A DNA stretch of 64,000 nucleotides from Pelecanus crispus (Eukaryota; Chordata; Aves; Pelecaniformes; Pelecanidae): NCBI RefSeq assembly GCF_030463565.1, contig NC_134676.1, forward strand, positions 22,920,728 to 22,984,727, given 5' to 3'. A program made the translations under genes and the position numbers. Of this stretch, positions 11,422-54,621 are shown in pieces. The notes under the pieces were generated by a model, which had not been told where the DNA came from, did no database searches, and saw only the letters and a program-made list of their open reading frames with translations. The number at the start of each line of letters is the position of its first letter. Position 1 is the first letter of the stretch.

Positions 11422-13841
11422 AAATGGTGAAATGGCTTCTACCATGATTTTATGGTGAGATAGAAACAAGTATTTCAATATCATTAAAAAGGGCCTAAGC
11501 AAAATGCTGTGTAGGAAACCTCTCACTGACATTGGAAGCTGCTTTTGATCACCTTGTATAAAGGAAAGGTCCAAGTATCTGTTAATCTTACAGGGAAATC
11601 CAGGTAAAGTTGTAAAGTTTTGAGTGTTTAGACCATGATTGGCCCCCAAATTCAACATGAGTGTAGATACCTTTTGGAAAACTCCTACCAGTGCCATAGC
11701 ATTGAGTTTTCTTATGTGAAGCATACTATGTGCTCTGAAATAGTGATTTCAGAGCTTTGCTGATCCAGCTGCATGTGCACATCATCCTCTCTAAAAAACC
11801 CTTTTTTTTGTTTCATGTCCCCCACCTGGTCCTGATTGGCTGCATTCATCCTTTTTCCTGTGTGCACAGGCATGTGTGCAACCCTTCCCTCTTCCACTCT
11901 GAAAGAGCCCAAGACATTCTCAGAAAACTCACTAGAAAGCTTCATCAAAATCAAAATCTCCAACAAATTGTGCCACTGAAAGGCAGGTTCTTACACTTGC
12001 TTGTTCACAGTTAAGAGTTGTTTGTGGGTCCCCACCCAGGCAATACAATACTAGTCTGCATTTGTGTATTTTCCATGTAGTATCTGAGCCTGTCTTCCTA
12101 TCAACCTCTTAAGTGTGAACAAGCTATTGAAGCATTACTAATAGCCGAGTTTCAGAACGTGGCAGGCTGGAGTCAAGTGTTAGGGAAACACGTGCTTTTC
12201 CACAGATACTTTAACGGTTAATCTTTAACAGTTAAAAGGGTTTTAGATGAGACTTTGTAAGAAAACACCTTATTTTTCCAAACAAGCTACAAAGAAAGGT
12301 GGAGAGGATGAGAATGGTCTAAGTAAAATAAAATGGAGATGGATGAGACAGAAAAACAGGAGAGAAATAATCTGAATAGACAAAGCAGGGGAGTTTCCCT
12401 ACAAACTCCTTCCATTGTGCTGGATTTGTTTTTAAGACTCTGCCAAGACATGGAAGGATTTTCAGGGGTGTAAAGTAAAGAAGCAATCCAGTTCTGCACC
12501 AGAGCTTTCCTTCTTGTGACCTGAGGAGAGGTGAGGCAAAGTTAATTTTAGCCCTTTTGAACTCTCTCACCCAATTGCCAAGGACGTCCCTGTGCCTTTT
12601 TGGCCTGTCTTTAACTTAACAGGCCTGAGGGGCTCAAATGCTGCAGGCTCCGGTGGCTGCTGTGGTGCAGCCCAGGCAGGCAGAGATGGTGGAGACACAA
12701 ACAGGGCTCTTTCTGCTGACTGCCCCTGACTGTCACCTCTGGTAATGCCTTTGTCTTCTTGAATAAGTGACAGCTCTGAGAAGGATAACATTGGGTAGAT
12801 TTGGAACAATGCAGAATATCTACTTACTTGCAGATTTCACAAATTCCAGTCAAGGAAATCTTCTCTGCTTTGTGCAGCACGAGCTCAGATTTTATAAGAT
12901 TTGGGAGAACTCTTATTTTCCTCAAAGCAGTTTTGACAACAACTTTTAACAAAGTTAAGCATCTCTGTCGAGGCAATGTAATGCAATGTACCGTAGATAG
13001 CTCCTGTATTTCTTTGTTAATTATCCTGTAATAATTTTGAATACACCCATGGATGTAGTAAAACACTGTTTGGTTTTTCTGCTAGTGTTAGATGAAGGTT
13101 TACCTCCTACATTAAGCCATTCATATGTTTAATACACCTCTGTTACAGTATTGAGTGATGTGAGTCCTGATACAATGAAGAGGTGATATACTGGGAGAGT
13201 AAAAGTGAAGGTGAAAAGAAGGTAAAAAAGGAAAGGTAGAAAGAAAACAGCTAGATCTTAGCCCAGGAGCTATCTTAAAATTTTTGGCACCAAATAGGTG
13301 GCAGGTTGGAAATGTGGGAGTAAGTGAAGGGGAAGCCATCAAGGTGGGAAGTGGCAATGAAAGTTAGTGGACTCTGGGCACAAAAAAAAGGTTAGGCCAG
13401 ATTTTATGAATAGTTATACAGGAAAAAGTGGTAAAATCTCAATGCTGAATGGAGCAGAGCTTGCAGCTCTGTATCATGGAGGCTGCTGGTCTTAGAGAAT
13501 GGTGACAGGAGACAAGGCAGTGAGAACATTTTAAGAGAAATTGAGCAATTCAGTTTGGACTAGTGAAACGGCATTTAAGAAATGATGGGGAGAAAGGCAG
13601 AAGTGTGAATTTGGGTAAAGCAAGATCATGGAGAAGTAGTATCTACAAATGAGGATAAACAACGAAGCTGGCAGCTGTTTTATATTGCACAAGGTTACAA
13701 AACTGAGAAATACTTTAATATAGCAGTTAGTAGTCCTGCTGATTTTCAAAGATTTCTGAAATACTTCAGTTATATCTTTATTTAACTAAGTCTCTTTTCA
13801 GAAAAACATACCTTGAACATTTATATGATCGCTTTTGTTAA
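11422..13841. other. Intergenic DNA, no gene recognised
   Basis: About 2.4 kb between two CR1 copies. No coding sequence, RNA gene or transposon was recognised. Confidence 0.45.
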
Positions 13842-13928
13842 ATCATAGAATCATAGAATCGTAGAATGCTTTGGGTTGGAAGGGACCTTGAGAGATCATC
13901 AAGCCCAACCCCCCTGCAGTAAGCATGA
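13842..13928 (-). mobile_element. CR1 3'-end fragment (copy C)
   Basis: An 87-bp severely 5'-truncated CR1 in reverse orientation. It has atcatagaatcatagaatcgtagaat, then ttgggttggaagggacc and cccaacccccctgcagt. Only the 3' UTR is present, with no coding sequence. Confidence 0.9.
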
Positions 13929-16900
13929 CTAAAATTTTAAGAAGCTGCAGGTGACTGGGAAAAATAATGATGAACTTAGTAAATTATAAAATGAAAATAG
14001 TATTTAAATGACAGGTTTTCAAGACAACTCTTTTCTACCAACTTTAATGAACAAATGCTGCAAGTATGGGAACTAATGAGCTGCTGCTTCATAGAGAAAT
14101 ATTGCACTGGGTCCAAGTGAGTTAACAACCAGCTAAAGTTATTGCAGAAACTGCATGTATATGTTAACAAGGGGTTATGGAAAAGCTAATGAAACGCCCC
14201 TCCCCTTTTCCTTATTTTGTGGGTACAGTTCTGCTCTAACATAGCCAAACAGCTTTCAGATCAAAGCTCTCACATTCTTCTCCCTAGAACACTCTCTGAA
14301 CTGGCAAACCACTGTATGCAGCTGAGCACGTAGCCATGCCAGCCAAATGGAAATGGAGAAGAAAGGGGAGGACAGGCCAAAGGACTGCCCAGAGAGGTTG
14401 GGTGATATTCTAAAAGCAAATAAAACTACCAATTTTAAGCAGAAGAGCTTGATGAATAATATTGGATGAGTAAAAGGTTGAGGACCTCAGTGCAGAGACA
14501 GGCCAGGATTAAGTCCTGGCTTGGAGAGCTGTGTGTGGGCATGGCTGTGTGCAGCAGAGAATGGCGATGCAAATTAACAGCAATGATTATGAACAGCCTG
14601 TTGGGGAGAGAGGGAGAGGAGGCGGGAGTTGGGGATCATGAAAGATTTATATTCAATTGACCCTAGGTAAAGCAATGGAGATAGAGGGAAGATGGAGCAG
14701 TGTGGAAGCCATTGCTTTCACACCCGTGCACTGGCCCACATGGAGCAGCATCTTCACCTCAGGGTTTGGGAGATCAGGGCACCACAGAAGTGAGCACCAG
14801 CCTTGGTGGTACACCACTGCAGCATGAAGGACTGTCAAACTTGCACACCCTGTGCATCTTGGGGCACAAGCAGGGTCCTACCTTCCCTTCTGTGAACTAG
14901 AACAGCTCCTTTGTTTCCTTTCTCTATCTTCACTTTTCTTGTGCCTGTCAAGCTTAATGCTTGAGCAGTCTTGTGAACTACTGGACCACTTTCCACACTT
15001 TGACTTGCATCGTTTTTCCTCGCTGTGGCAGGAAAATAAACTTTGCTTTTCAAAGCCACTGTAATATGTAATAAGCCTTCCTACAGATACGAGATGTACC
15101 AGTGAGACCTTACACATATTTAGGGCACACAGAGCAAGCCTCCTGAAGTACTGAAACCTCTAATACAATACAGGGGAATTCTGCTAAGCAGCAATATAAG
15201 TCTAATGCCCCAGAGTTCTGCATGTCTCACAGGTATCTACATTTAATATAGTAGCCCATCACTGAGTGTTATTTAAATTACTTTGATACACTTCATTGGC
15301 CAACCTAAACGTTAATACTGGCAGAACAGGATGAAGCAGCTGTTTCATACATTCATTTAGGCCCTCAGGTATATTAGCTGTCTGCAAAACAATTAAATGT
15401 TCTGGAAAAATTTCTTTATAAACAATGATGAATAGCACTCAGATGGCAAAGTTTCATGCAACTCTAGAGATGCGTTTTTTTTTTTTTTAACTTGGGAAAC
15501 AGTTTTGTGTTATATTTGCATTGTATTGCACTGAGAATGTGCAATACACTCCAAGTAAGTACCAAATGTGACCATTTCTCACAGAAGATGTGCAGAAGAA
15601 CAGTTCAGTATAAGGCTCCTGTTGCACTAGTGGCAGTGCAAAACCTCAGAACAGCATCAGACCAATGCTTAGTTTAACTTGCATAGGCCATAATACACGA
15701 TTCAGGTACAAAAATATGTTCTCTGGGCTGTATACTTGACCTGGAAGAACTAGTGATGAGCAAAAGAAAAGAGCTTAATTCAAAGCTACTATTTTATGAA
15801 GTCCCAAAACACTTTTTTCATGTTTGCTAGCATGAGAATAATAATCAGCTGATTTCCTGAGGTGTTACAGAACAGCGTAGGAGGCATTAACAACAGTAAT
15901 TAACTGTTGAGCAACAGAAGACGCTCCCTACTCACTGGCACAAAACATGAGAACTTGATATTCTTACCATACACCTACTATTTGGCATATCTTTTATCAC
16001 AGCAAACATGGGCTCCCCAAACTGCTGCATTCCTTGTGCCCTGTTGACACAGCCTATCTACAGAAAACAGGAAAGCAGCATATTAACACAGTAACAAAGT
16101 GGTCTAGCTGTGGCAGTATTAAGCTCCATATAGGTGAATTGATGCAGCATCCCAGCAAGGTACATTAGCCTGTGGTGGGGTTGCTCACGTAAGCTAGAGT
16201 TAACATCTCTGTATTACGCTGCTGCCTACAGAACAGGCATACCCTAAGTTGGAGGAAAGGATTCTCTTTTTCCTCTTTCTTTTTCCCAGGCTACCCCCCT
16301 TTCTTAAAATGGCACTGACAGATTAAAGATCCACCATACAGACCAAGATATATCTTTGCGGATGAAAGTAAAAACATTGCAGGCAGGCATTAATAGCTGC
16401 AGTTCCTTCAGAGGCCATACTGAACTACTAACAAAGAGGATTAAGAGTCAACTTTACATTTTAAATGCAAATGGCACCAGTCAGCAACCAAATGTAAGTT
16501 TATTCTTGCCAATGATCTCCAGCAAGAGCATAATATATTTCTTCATTTATTATGAATAAGTTTTTTGACCTAACTTTACTGAAAATATGATTCCAATTTT
16601 TCTGAGAAAGTTTTAATAATTCTGTTGGGGACTAAGACCTGTAACTAATATAAAGCAAGTATCCTGTTAAATAAATGCTTTGAGTCAATAGGAAAGGAAA
16701 ACACTCAGTATCTTTCAAATGTGGCTGCTGAGAACAGCAAAATATGTTTTAATAAACCCCTCTTTCTCTGCCCCCCACGTTAATCTATTTTGTATTAAAC
16801 AAAGGCATATTATTTTTGTTGCTGAATAAATTACCCCATTCTTGCTTAAACATGTTACTCTAGATTTCAAACATACGGCTGCAAAAATAACTGGTTGGAC

Positions 16901-17560
16901 TGATTTAAACTGCTGATTTTAATCTCCAATTTAGCATGAGGAAATTTACTATAAAACCTGTTTAGGATCGCAGATGACTCTCTGTCCCACAGCTGCAAGA
17001 AAAGGCTGGATTTGTAATCTTCCAAGTGTACAGAGCTCAGTAACTGACTGAAAGCCTCTTTCTCAGCACAAAGCTAAAATGCATAACTAAAAATATCCTG
17101 GTTTCTTTCTGCCTTAATTTGAAAGCAAATGTTGATAAAATGAAAATTAAGAACAAAGCTGTATGCCTATGCAATTAAAAAATTCTTTCATATTTAAATA
17201 GCAAGTTGCCTTAATAGCCCCAAATATTTTTTTCCAGTCTCTTGGGCTTGGTGGAATTTGGCAGGGCTGAGGGTGGTTAAGGGTTGCCAGCATGGTGGAT
17301 GACATTGCTTAACTGTCATCTGGGCAGAACATGTGGGTTGGTTGGTAAGGCTGAATACACAGTCACAGATATGATTAGAAGGGATAAAGCTGTGAGGAGC
17401 AGTTAGGTACCTGCCTGAATTCCTGGCCACTCAGTCATCCCTTTTTATCCTCCATTCCCACTGTTTTTATAAAATAGGCTAAAAGAAAACAAAACCAAGG
17501 GGAGGATGGAGGAAGGCATGTCCATTTCACAGCTCAGCTTTAACCACACAAAAGGACCTA
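13929..17560. other. Intergenic DNA, no gene recognised
   Basis: About 3.6 kb with short T runs (for example near 15475-15489) but no recognisable coding region, RNA gene or repeat family. Confidence 0.45.
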
Positions 17561-19160
17561 GAATCATAGAATCATAGAGTGGTTTGGGTTGGAAGGGACC
17601 TTAAAGATCATCTAGTCCACCCACCCTGCAATGAGCAGGGACATCTTCCACCAGATCAGGTTGCTCCGAGCCCCATCCAATCTGACCTTGAATGTTTCCA
17701 GGGACCGGGCATCTACCACCTCTCTGGGCAACCTGGTCCAGTGTTTCACCACCCTCATTGTAAAAAATTTCTTCCTTATATCTAGTCTGAATCTAAACGC
17801 TTTTAGTTTAAGACCGTTACCCCTTGTCCTATCACAACAGGCCCTACTAAAAAGTCTGTCCCCATCTTTCTTATAAGCCCCCCTCTAAGTATTGAAAGGC
17901 CAAATAAGGCCTCCCCAGAGCCTTCTCTTCCCCGGGCTGAACAACCCCAACTCTCTCAGCCTTTCTTCATTGAAGAGGTGCTCCATCTTGCTGATCATTT
18001 TTGTGGCCCTTCTCCGGACCTGCTCCAACAGGTCCATGTCTTTCCTCTGCAGATGGCTCCAGAGCTGGATGCAGTGCTCCAGGTGGGGTCTCACCAGAGC
18101 AGAGTAGAGGGGCAGAATCACCTCCCTTGACCTGCTGGCCACGCTGCTTTTGATGCAGCCCATGACACGGCTGGCTTTCTGAGCTGCAAGTGCACATTGC
18201 CGGCTCATGTCCAGCTTTTCATCCACCAGCACCCCCAAGTCCTTCTCTGCAGGGCTGCTCTCAATCCCTTCATCCCCCAGCCTGTATTGATACCGGGGGT
18301 TGCCCCATCCCAGGTGCAGGACCTTGCACTTGGCCTTGTTGAATCTCGTGAGGTTTTCACGGGCCCACTTCTTGAGCCTGTGGAGGTCCTTCTGGATGGC
18401 ATCCTGTCCCTCAGGCATGTCAACCGCACCACTTAGCTAGGTATCATCTGCAAATTCACTGAGGGTGCACTTGATCTCCCTGTCTATGTCATTGATGAAG
18501 ATATTAAACAGCACTGGTCCCAGTACAGACCCCTGAGGGACTCCACTTGTCACTGATCTCCATCTGGACATTGAGTTGTTGACCACAACCCTCTGGATAC
18601 AACCATCCAACCAATTCCTTATCCACCAAACAGTCCACCCATCAAATCCATATCTGTCCAATTTAGAGAGAAGGATGTTATGGGGGACCATGTCAAAGGC
18701 CTTACAGAAGTCCAGATAGATGACATCCATTGCTTTTCCCTTGTCCACTGATGCAGTCACTCCTTCATAGAAAGCCACTAGGTTGGTCAGGCAGGACTTG
18801 CCCTTGGTGAAGCCGTGCTGGCTGTCTCGAAGCACCTCCCTGTCCTCCATGTTCTTGAGCATAGCTTCTAGGAGGATCTGTTCCATGATCTTCCCAGGCA
18901 CAGAGGTGAGGCTGACAGGTCGGTAGTTCCCAGGGTCCCTCTTTTTAAAACTGGATGCAATGTTTCCCTTTTTCCAGTCACTGGGGACTTCACCTGACTG
19001 CCAGGACTTTTCAAATATCATGGAGAGTGGCTTGGCAACTACAGCAGCCAATTCCCTCAGGAATCTGGGATGCATCTCGTCAGGTCCCACAGACTTATGT
19101 ATGTTCAGGTTCCTCAGGTGGTCATGAACCTGATCTTCCCTTACAGTGGGAAGATTAGAC
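17561..19160 (-). mobile_element. CR1 retrotransposon with most of reverse transcriptase (copy D)
   Basis: Reverse-oriented CR1 of about 1.6 kb. The 3' terminus (gaatcatagaatcatagag) is at the left. The minus-strand frame holds reverse-transcriptase blocks: [10 protein letters not shown] at 19090-19060, [65 protein letters not shown] and the catalytic FADDT. One in-frame TAG (18437-18439) follows FADDT where CR1 normally has lysine. Without that stop, the frame is continuous from 19090 to about 17885. The 5' end is truncated within ORF2. It is not a host gene. Confidence 0.93.
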
Positions 19161-21689
19161 TTTATTGGTACGTTTTACATACTTTTGTTTAGTTGGGTAT
19201 TACAAGCATTAACTGCTGTCCACTGAAGCCAACACACTGCCTTCAGGAACATCTCCCAGGTGTCAAAACCTCACCACACATCTTAGTGGCTAAGCACATG
19301 ACCAATACTCAAGCTCTCTTTCTTTATGGGCTACTTTAACCGTGTTAGTTCCTATGTTTTACATGCCAAAAGCATTATCTGGACAGTTGCTGTGGTTTAA
19401 CAGATATGCCCATAACTTGACTATGTATCTCAAACTTTACTTGTATTGAGCTAACAGTAGGCTTACCTGTTCATTGTGGCAGATCCTAGGGCGATGTGCA
19501 CTGAAGAGCTTACAATTCTCAACTGTATGCAGTAGACCTTTACTTGCATTAAAAAATGAGGTAGCAATAAAACCGAGAACTATACTCCAATGGTGCCAAA
19601 CCAGTGGTGTTTTAAATATATTTATATCTTGTGTGCACACATATTTGTGTATTGTATACATATATATCTCTATATCTCCATTCAAGGTAGATTAAGGACT
19701 ATAACACAAGGGTAAACATAAGGGGAAAAAATGTAACAGTCAATTCTATTAATGTTCCGAAATCTAAGACTTTTGCAGCTTTACCATGACAGGGGTCTTA
19801 AATTCTGGGCCCTAAGCTGACTGAGCATATAAGGAACTCATTCTTGATTAAAAAATCAGATGCCTTGTGCAGTGAGAAGTGTGGCCTGACTACAAATCCA
19901 AACAATGCAAAAAAAGGTGGCAAACAAATCCCTACATTTTTAGTCTTGTCAGCTTGTGTGTAAGAGTGAGTATACTGGGGATAGAGAAAAGGGCACAGGG
20001 AAGTAAGCACATGGTGTTAAACTGTTCTTCCCAATAACTGGGAGTTAACCATATTTAAACTCTCATGTGCTAATGCTTTCTTCCAGGTGTGTGTATGGCA
20101 GGAAAAAAAGAACCAGGTTTTTGCTTGTATGTCTCAAAACCATTTTTTTCTGAGCATCATAACGTAGACATAAATAATCAGAGTCCTATCTTACTGCCTC
20201 TACAGAACTCAACTTTCACTCAAGCTGAAGGAGGCTTGTCTTAGGCCATCTGGATTTCTTCAGCTGGGCTGGCTCAGACTGACTGCCACCTCCATTGTTT
20301 CCTTAGGCTAGAAGGGAAAGGAAATTCTTTGATCTCCTGTAAGAACAAATAAACTCTTTTCCCTCTTTTGGTACCTGCTGTATCAAGCTCAAATAAAGAT
20401 CTTTGCCTTGGCAGGCAAAGCAAGGCTTCTAAGCAACAGTCAATTCCCGGAACGGCCTGAAAGGATGAAAGCACTTCTCTATGTATTTGGATACAGAGTA
20501 CGACTACTAAATCCCAGTACCGCTACTGTGATAAGGGTGCAGTTCATTCCAGCTTAAGCTCTTTCTTTAAATTCTTAACTGTCTTACTCTTTTTAACAGG
20601 AACTTAGAATCCAGCTATTAGCTAGATGCCTCTCAAGTGAATAACTTTATTCCAACATGAATACAGCACCCCTTTTGACACCTGACTGGATTTTCAAATG
20701 TGGTTTTTTTTCCTGACTGACCTAAGGATGGGAAGTGCAATTAAGTCTATACTACCCCACTTGCTGCATTTCTGGTTCTGAAAGAGCTCTGATACTATAA
20801 AAATACATGCTATAAGCATAGAAGCAGAATAGGCATAAATGAAGGGGAGGACTCAGATTTACTTATCACATTTAACTTACATACAAGCAAGAGATGCACA
20901 GTTGCACCTGACACCATTAGCTTAGTACTTGGTTCTTTCCAGTGAAAAGTGACAGACAGCATACCTTCACTGTCTTTTAAAATTTTTCATTTTGAAGATA
21001 GCAACACTTTACTTCGTAATTAAGTACAGCCACCATAAGAATGCAGCAGAAATAAAAATAATCTTTTTTTCTAGAAAAACCTTAAATAATAAATTTACCA
21101 CATCTATAGAAAACTAGAAGTACTGAAGCAAATTATAACATATATGCCATTATGCAAAGTAGAATTTTCACAGAAATTGGTGTTTGAGATGCTGCATAGT
21201 ACCAAGAGGTTTCAAACCCTGCAAACTAAACATCACCTATCAGCTACTGCCATTATATGGAAGGTTTGCAGGTGCTGGATTGCAGAATGTGCCTGGATTC
21301 TTGCCCAGATGAGACACAGATGTTTTTAATTTCCCTCACCAGAAACACCTCTCCTTCCAGCAGAGGACAACAGTCAAGAGGGAGAATGACATCATCAACT
21401 GACACCAGAAGAGAATTTGTAAAGATTCCGGTCTAGAAGGTACTAGCTGTTAGTAGGAGCAGTAAGCCCCCAAGGCAACTACATTGTATTTTCAACTGTT
21501 TGGGATAGCTTCAGACACTAAACCAACAGGTGCCTGGGTGGACAGATACATAGGCAAATAATCCTCAGCCCACCTCTTCTGGAGCTGAATGCCAACATTG
21601 CATTCATGCTGCAACTTACCTAAAACTGATATGCAAAAAGTTATTCAGCCACAGTATGAAAATGAGCCCTGTAAAAGTATAGAGGAAAG
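19161..21689. other. Intergenic DNA, no gene recognised
   Basis: About 2.5 kb with a small AT/CA simple repeat near 19620-19675. No coding sequence or RNA gene was recognised. The CR1 to the right may begin somewhat further left than stated, because its 5' part is strongly diverged. Confidence 0.4.
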
Positions 21690-23588
21690 TTTCCCCACTT
21701 CCAGATAGATCCCTATTCAGGGCTCTGTCCGGAAGAATTCCATGCGATATGGTCCTGATGAGAAGGAGGGTCCAGGAGAGCCGCTTGATTTTCAAGAATG
21801 GTCCATCCTTACATGCAGGAAATAAAGAAAAGGTGGAAGGAAGTCTGCATGCCTGAAATTGGAGCTTCTTACAAAACTCAAGAGGCAGAAGCAGGGAAGA
21901 ATACAGAGAAACTGTCCTAGCATGCACAGATAGGGCTAGGAAAGCCAAAACCCATTGAGGTAAATCTGGTGAGGAGTATGACAAGCAAAACTAAAACCTA
22001 CAGGCGTTATCAGCAGCAAAAGGAAAACTAGGGAAAATGTGGGCCCACTGCTAAATGGGGCACGGGAACTGGAGACAAAAGGACATGGAAAAGGCTGAGG
22101 TACTCAATGCTTCTTCACCATGGCCTTTAGTGATAAGACTGGACTTTAGCAATGCTAGGTCCCTGAGACCACTAGAAAGTCTGGAGCAAGGAAAGCGTAC
22201 CCTTGGTGGAAGAGGATGAGTTAGGGAATGGTTATACAAACTGGACATACACAAGTCCATGGTGCTTGACTGGATGCACCCACAACTGGCTGATGTCATT
22301 GCAAGATCACTCTCAATTATCTTGGAAAGGTCACAGTGAGCAGAAGAGGTTCTGAGGATTGGAAGAAAGCCAAGGTCACCCATGTCTTCAGGAAGGAAGA
22401 TTCAGAAAACACACATCAGTCAACCTCACCTCCATCCCTGGGAAGCTGATGGAGCAAATAATCCTGGAAACCACTTCCAGACACATGATGGACAGTAAGA
22501 TAGCAGTCAGCATAGATTTATGAAGGCAAGATCATGCCTGACCAACCTGATAGCCTTCTACAACGCGGTGTCTAGCCTGCTGGATGAGGGGAGAACAGTG
22601 GATGATGTCTACCTTTACTTTAGAAAGGCTTCTGACAGTATCCCAAAACACCGTTACCCATAAGCTGACAAAGTACAGACTAGATAAGTGGACAGAGAGA
22701 TCGAAAAATGGCTGAAGGGCCAGGCCCAGAGGGTTGCAATCAGTGGCAAAAAGTCCAGTTGGACGCCAGTCACTAGTGGTGTACCCCAGGGGTCAATAGT
22801 GGGGCCAGTACTGTTTACCATTTTCATTAATGGCCTTGATGATAGAACAGAATATGCCTTCAACAAGTTTGCAGATCATACAAGACTGTGAGGAGTGCTT
22901 GACACACCAGGTGGTTGTGCTGCTACCATTCAGACGGATCTCAACAGACTGGAGAAATAGGCAAACAGGACTCTCACAATGTTCAATAAAGGCAAATGCC
23001 AAATCCTGCACCCAGGGAGGAGAAAGTCCATAGACCAGAACAGGCCAGGGACAAACCTGCTGGAAAGCAGTTTTGCAGAAAAGAACCCAGCACTCCTGGT
23101 GGACACCAAACTGACCATAAACCAGCAATGTGCCTTTTCAGCAAAGAAGGCCAACAGCATCCTGGGTTGCATTAGGAAGAGTGCTGTCAGCAGGCTGAGG
23201 GAGGTGATCCCTCCTATGAGGAGAGGCTGAAAGAGCTGGGACTGTTCTGCTTGGAGAAGAAAAGGCTCAGGGGGATCTCACCAATGTGTAGAAATATCTG
23301 ATGGAGCCAGGGAAAGGGAGAGTAAGGAAGTCAGACTCTTCTCAGTGGCATCCAGCAATGGGGCAAGACATAATGGGTGCAAACTGAATACAGAAAAGTC
23401 CATTTAAACCCAAGAAGAAACTTATACTCTAAGAATGCTCAAACACTGGAACAGGTTTGTAGGTTGTAGAGATACCCAAAGCCTGACTGGACACAAGTCC
23501 GAACAACCTGCTTTAGGTGACTGTTTTAAGCAGGGAGGTTGGACTAGATTATCTCCAGTGGTCCCTTCCCGATCTCAATAATTGTGTA
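21690..23588 (+). mobile_element. Old degenerate CR1 retrotransposon (copy F)
   Basis: Plus-strand CR1 of about 1.9 kb, clearly older than copies D and E. The left part matches the endonuclease-RT linker (gggtccaggagagc, aggaatacagagaaactgtccta, ggaaaactagggaaaatgtgggccc). RT blocks follow ([23 protein letters not shown] near 22770-22840, degraded catalytic region FADHT), then FNKGKCQILHPG and a 3' UTR ending ggttggactagattatctccagtggtccctt. Many frameshifts and stops are present. An internal deletion near 23213 joins aggtgatccctcc to tatgaggagaggctg and removes a C-terminal segment. Confidence 0.88.
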
Positions 23589-24424
23589 CTCAAAGCACAG
23601 GAAAAAATTCATTTGAGAAAGGCCATTCCAAAAACCAGGAGAATTAATGCAACATTCTTATTTATGGATTTAATTTTTATGATTTCTCACCTTTTTTAAT
23701 AAATGCAATTTTTCTACCTCTCCCATTTTATATACCATTCCCAGTCCACCATAGAGGTGGTGTTTTTTTGGCAGGTTTTTTGTTTGTTTTAAAGTTAACA
23801 CCATTTATAGTCACATTACAGATAACTGAAAACTGACTGGAAAAAAACCCCATTTATTCTTTGATAACTAGCTCTATGATTTACTGAGCACATTTTTAGA
23901 AATTCAAATACCAAATACATGCACCGCAGTTGGCATATACAAATGATATGCACAATTATAACATGCAAAAATAGTCATCCTCTTCGAGACAAAAATCAAA
24001 ATGTGTAATCTTCCTTCAAATTTGTTCCTCAGTTTTTCCAATTTCAGAGGGAACAGCCACCATTAGTAATGAAAACCAAAATGAAAAAACCAGAGAATTC
24101 TCTTCTCTATTCCTGTAAAGTGACAGTGTCAGGCTGATCCTTAACTGCAGCCGAAACTTCTGGAAGTCTTCACCCTGCAGCTATCCACTTAATAGTGAAA
24201 CTTAAGTTTTGTGTCTCTCCCAGCAAATACACACTACATATGAAGCTTGTTTAATTATGTCATTCCCTTGATATGCCCACACCTCACTTGGTATCATTTC
24301 ACAATGCTAGACTCTAGATTGATGTAGAAACTGACAGCCTATATCTTGTATAGATATTAAAATACAGAATTACAGTGAATGAATCCTAAAATGCATACTA
24401 ATGACAGAAATAAATACACACTAC
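23589..24424. other. Intergenic DNA downstream of ERCC8
   Basis: AT-rich non-coding sequence between the old CR1 and the predicted ERCC8 polyadenylation site. No gene was recognised. Confidence 0.45.
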
Positions 24425-25530
24425 ACAAAGATTAAATTATCTTTCATTTATTTGTACAATGTTTTTGTCTTTCGTGTGAATTTGTGGTCCTAATACCTGC
24501 TCCATTTTGGAAGGAATTTTTCCTCTATAAAGCTGCATCTACATCTGGCGGGTACCTTTAACTCAGCTCTCAGATTAGTGACCAGAACTATGTCTGAAGC
24601 ACAAACTAATGGTTGAGATGAGACAATAACCCCACAAAGCTCCTCCCTTTCAAAACAGTGCAGGCATTAGGACCACAAATTCAGATGAAACGAGTTTTGA
24701 AGGACTACATTCGATATTTCTAACTTGAAATGTGATCCACTCTCTGCCTTGTACCATACCTCAAGCCTGTTTCTATCCAGGAATTCTTCACGTTGGCTAG
24801 GGAAGTGTGAGAGATTCATACATAGAAGACTGATCTTAAAAACCTGCTACCAGGAGCAACAAAAACTCTAATTAAACTAGTTTCTACTCTTAACTTTCTG
24901 GGACAGATTCAGACACTAGTTGATGGGCTCACCATATAAATACTTGAATAGATGATCCCAGCTATACCTCTTTTTGAACTGAACACTGCATTTATGGAGA
25001 AACTGATGCAAAACTGAAAATGCAAAAGAACATGCACAAAATCCTGTTGGCTCCCACAGCACATAAGCACTTGAAAATGGATGCAGTCTGTTCCATCTAG
25101 ACATTGGTAATAATCTGGAAGTATCCCTGAGATAGTCCTCCTTCAAGCAAAATCCTCTGTACCACGTCTTTTGGGAACATAGGGATTACCTCCTTATGTA
25201 TTAGTAATACCAGAAACAATGCAATATTAACTGGTCCCAAGGGCTTTTCTTTTTCCTTTATCAGCTGTTCAACACTGAATAAAATATACAATGTGTAAGG
25301 GTAAGTATAAAAGTCAGTAGGTATGAAAAAGTAATCCTTTAGATTTAACTGTAACAGTGAAAAGGAACACACAGAACAGTGTAAACTTATTTCTGAGACA
25401 CCTTGCTCTAACAGAACCGTACCAAAACTCCAGTCGTAATAAATCTGACAATATCCAATTCTGCAGATAAAGTCCGTGAACACAGTCCCTGAATGTCAAT
25501 TTTATATCAGCACACAATTGAAATTCAAAT
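24425..25530 (-). other. ERCC8: Predicted ERCC8 3' UTR
   Basis: This is the sequence after the ERCC8 stop codon (25533-25531) down to the first canonical AATAAA on the minus strand. No earlier AATAAA was seen between the stop and 24452. The implied 3' UTR is about 1.1 kb. The exact cleavage position is inferred. Confidence 0.5.
24447..24452 (-). terminator. ERCC8: Candidate ERCC8 poly(A) signal AATAAA
   Basis: AATAAA reads on the minus strand. A GT-rich stretch (TGTGTAGTGTGTATTT) lies about 20-35 nt downstream, as expected of a cleavage/polyadenylation site. Cleavage near 24425-24435 is inferred. Confidence 0.55.

Positions 25531-54621
<29,091 letters not shown>

Noticed and set aside
17885-19090. 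RT-like minus-strand frames as a possible host gene
   Set aside because: They are the CR1 copy D ORF2, ending in the CR1 3' terminus and carrying an in-frame TAG.
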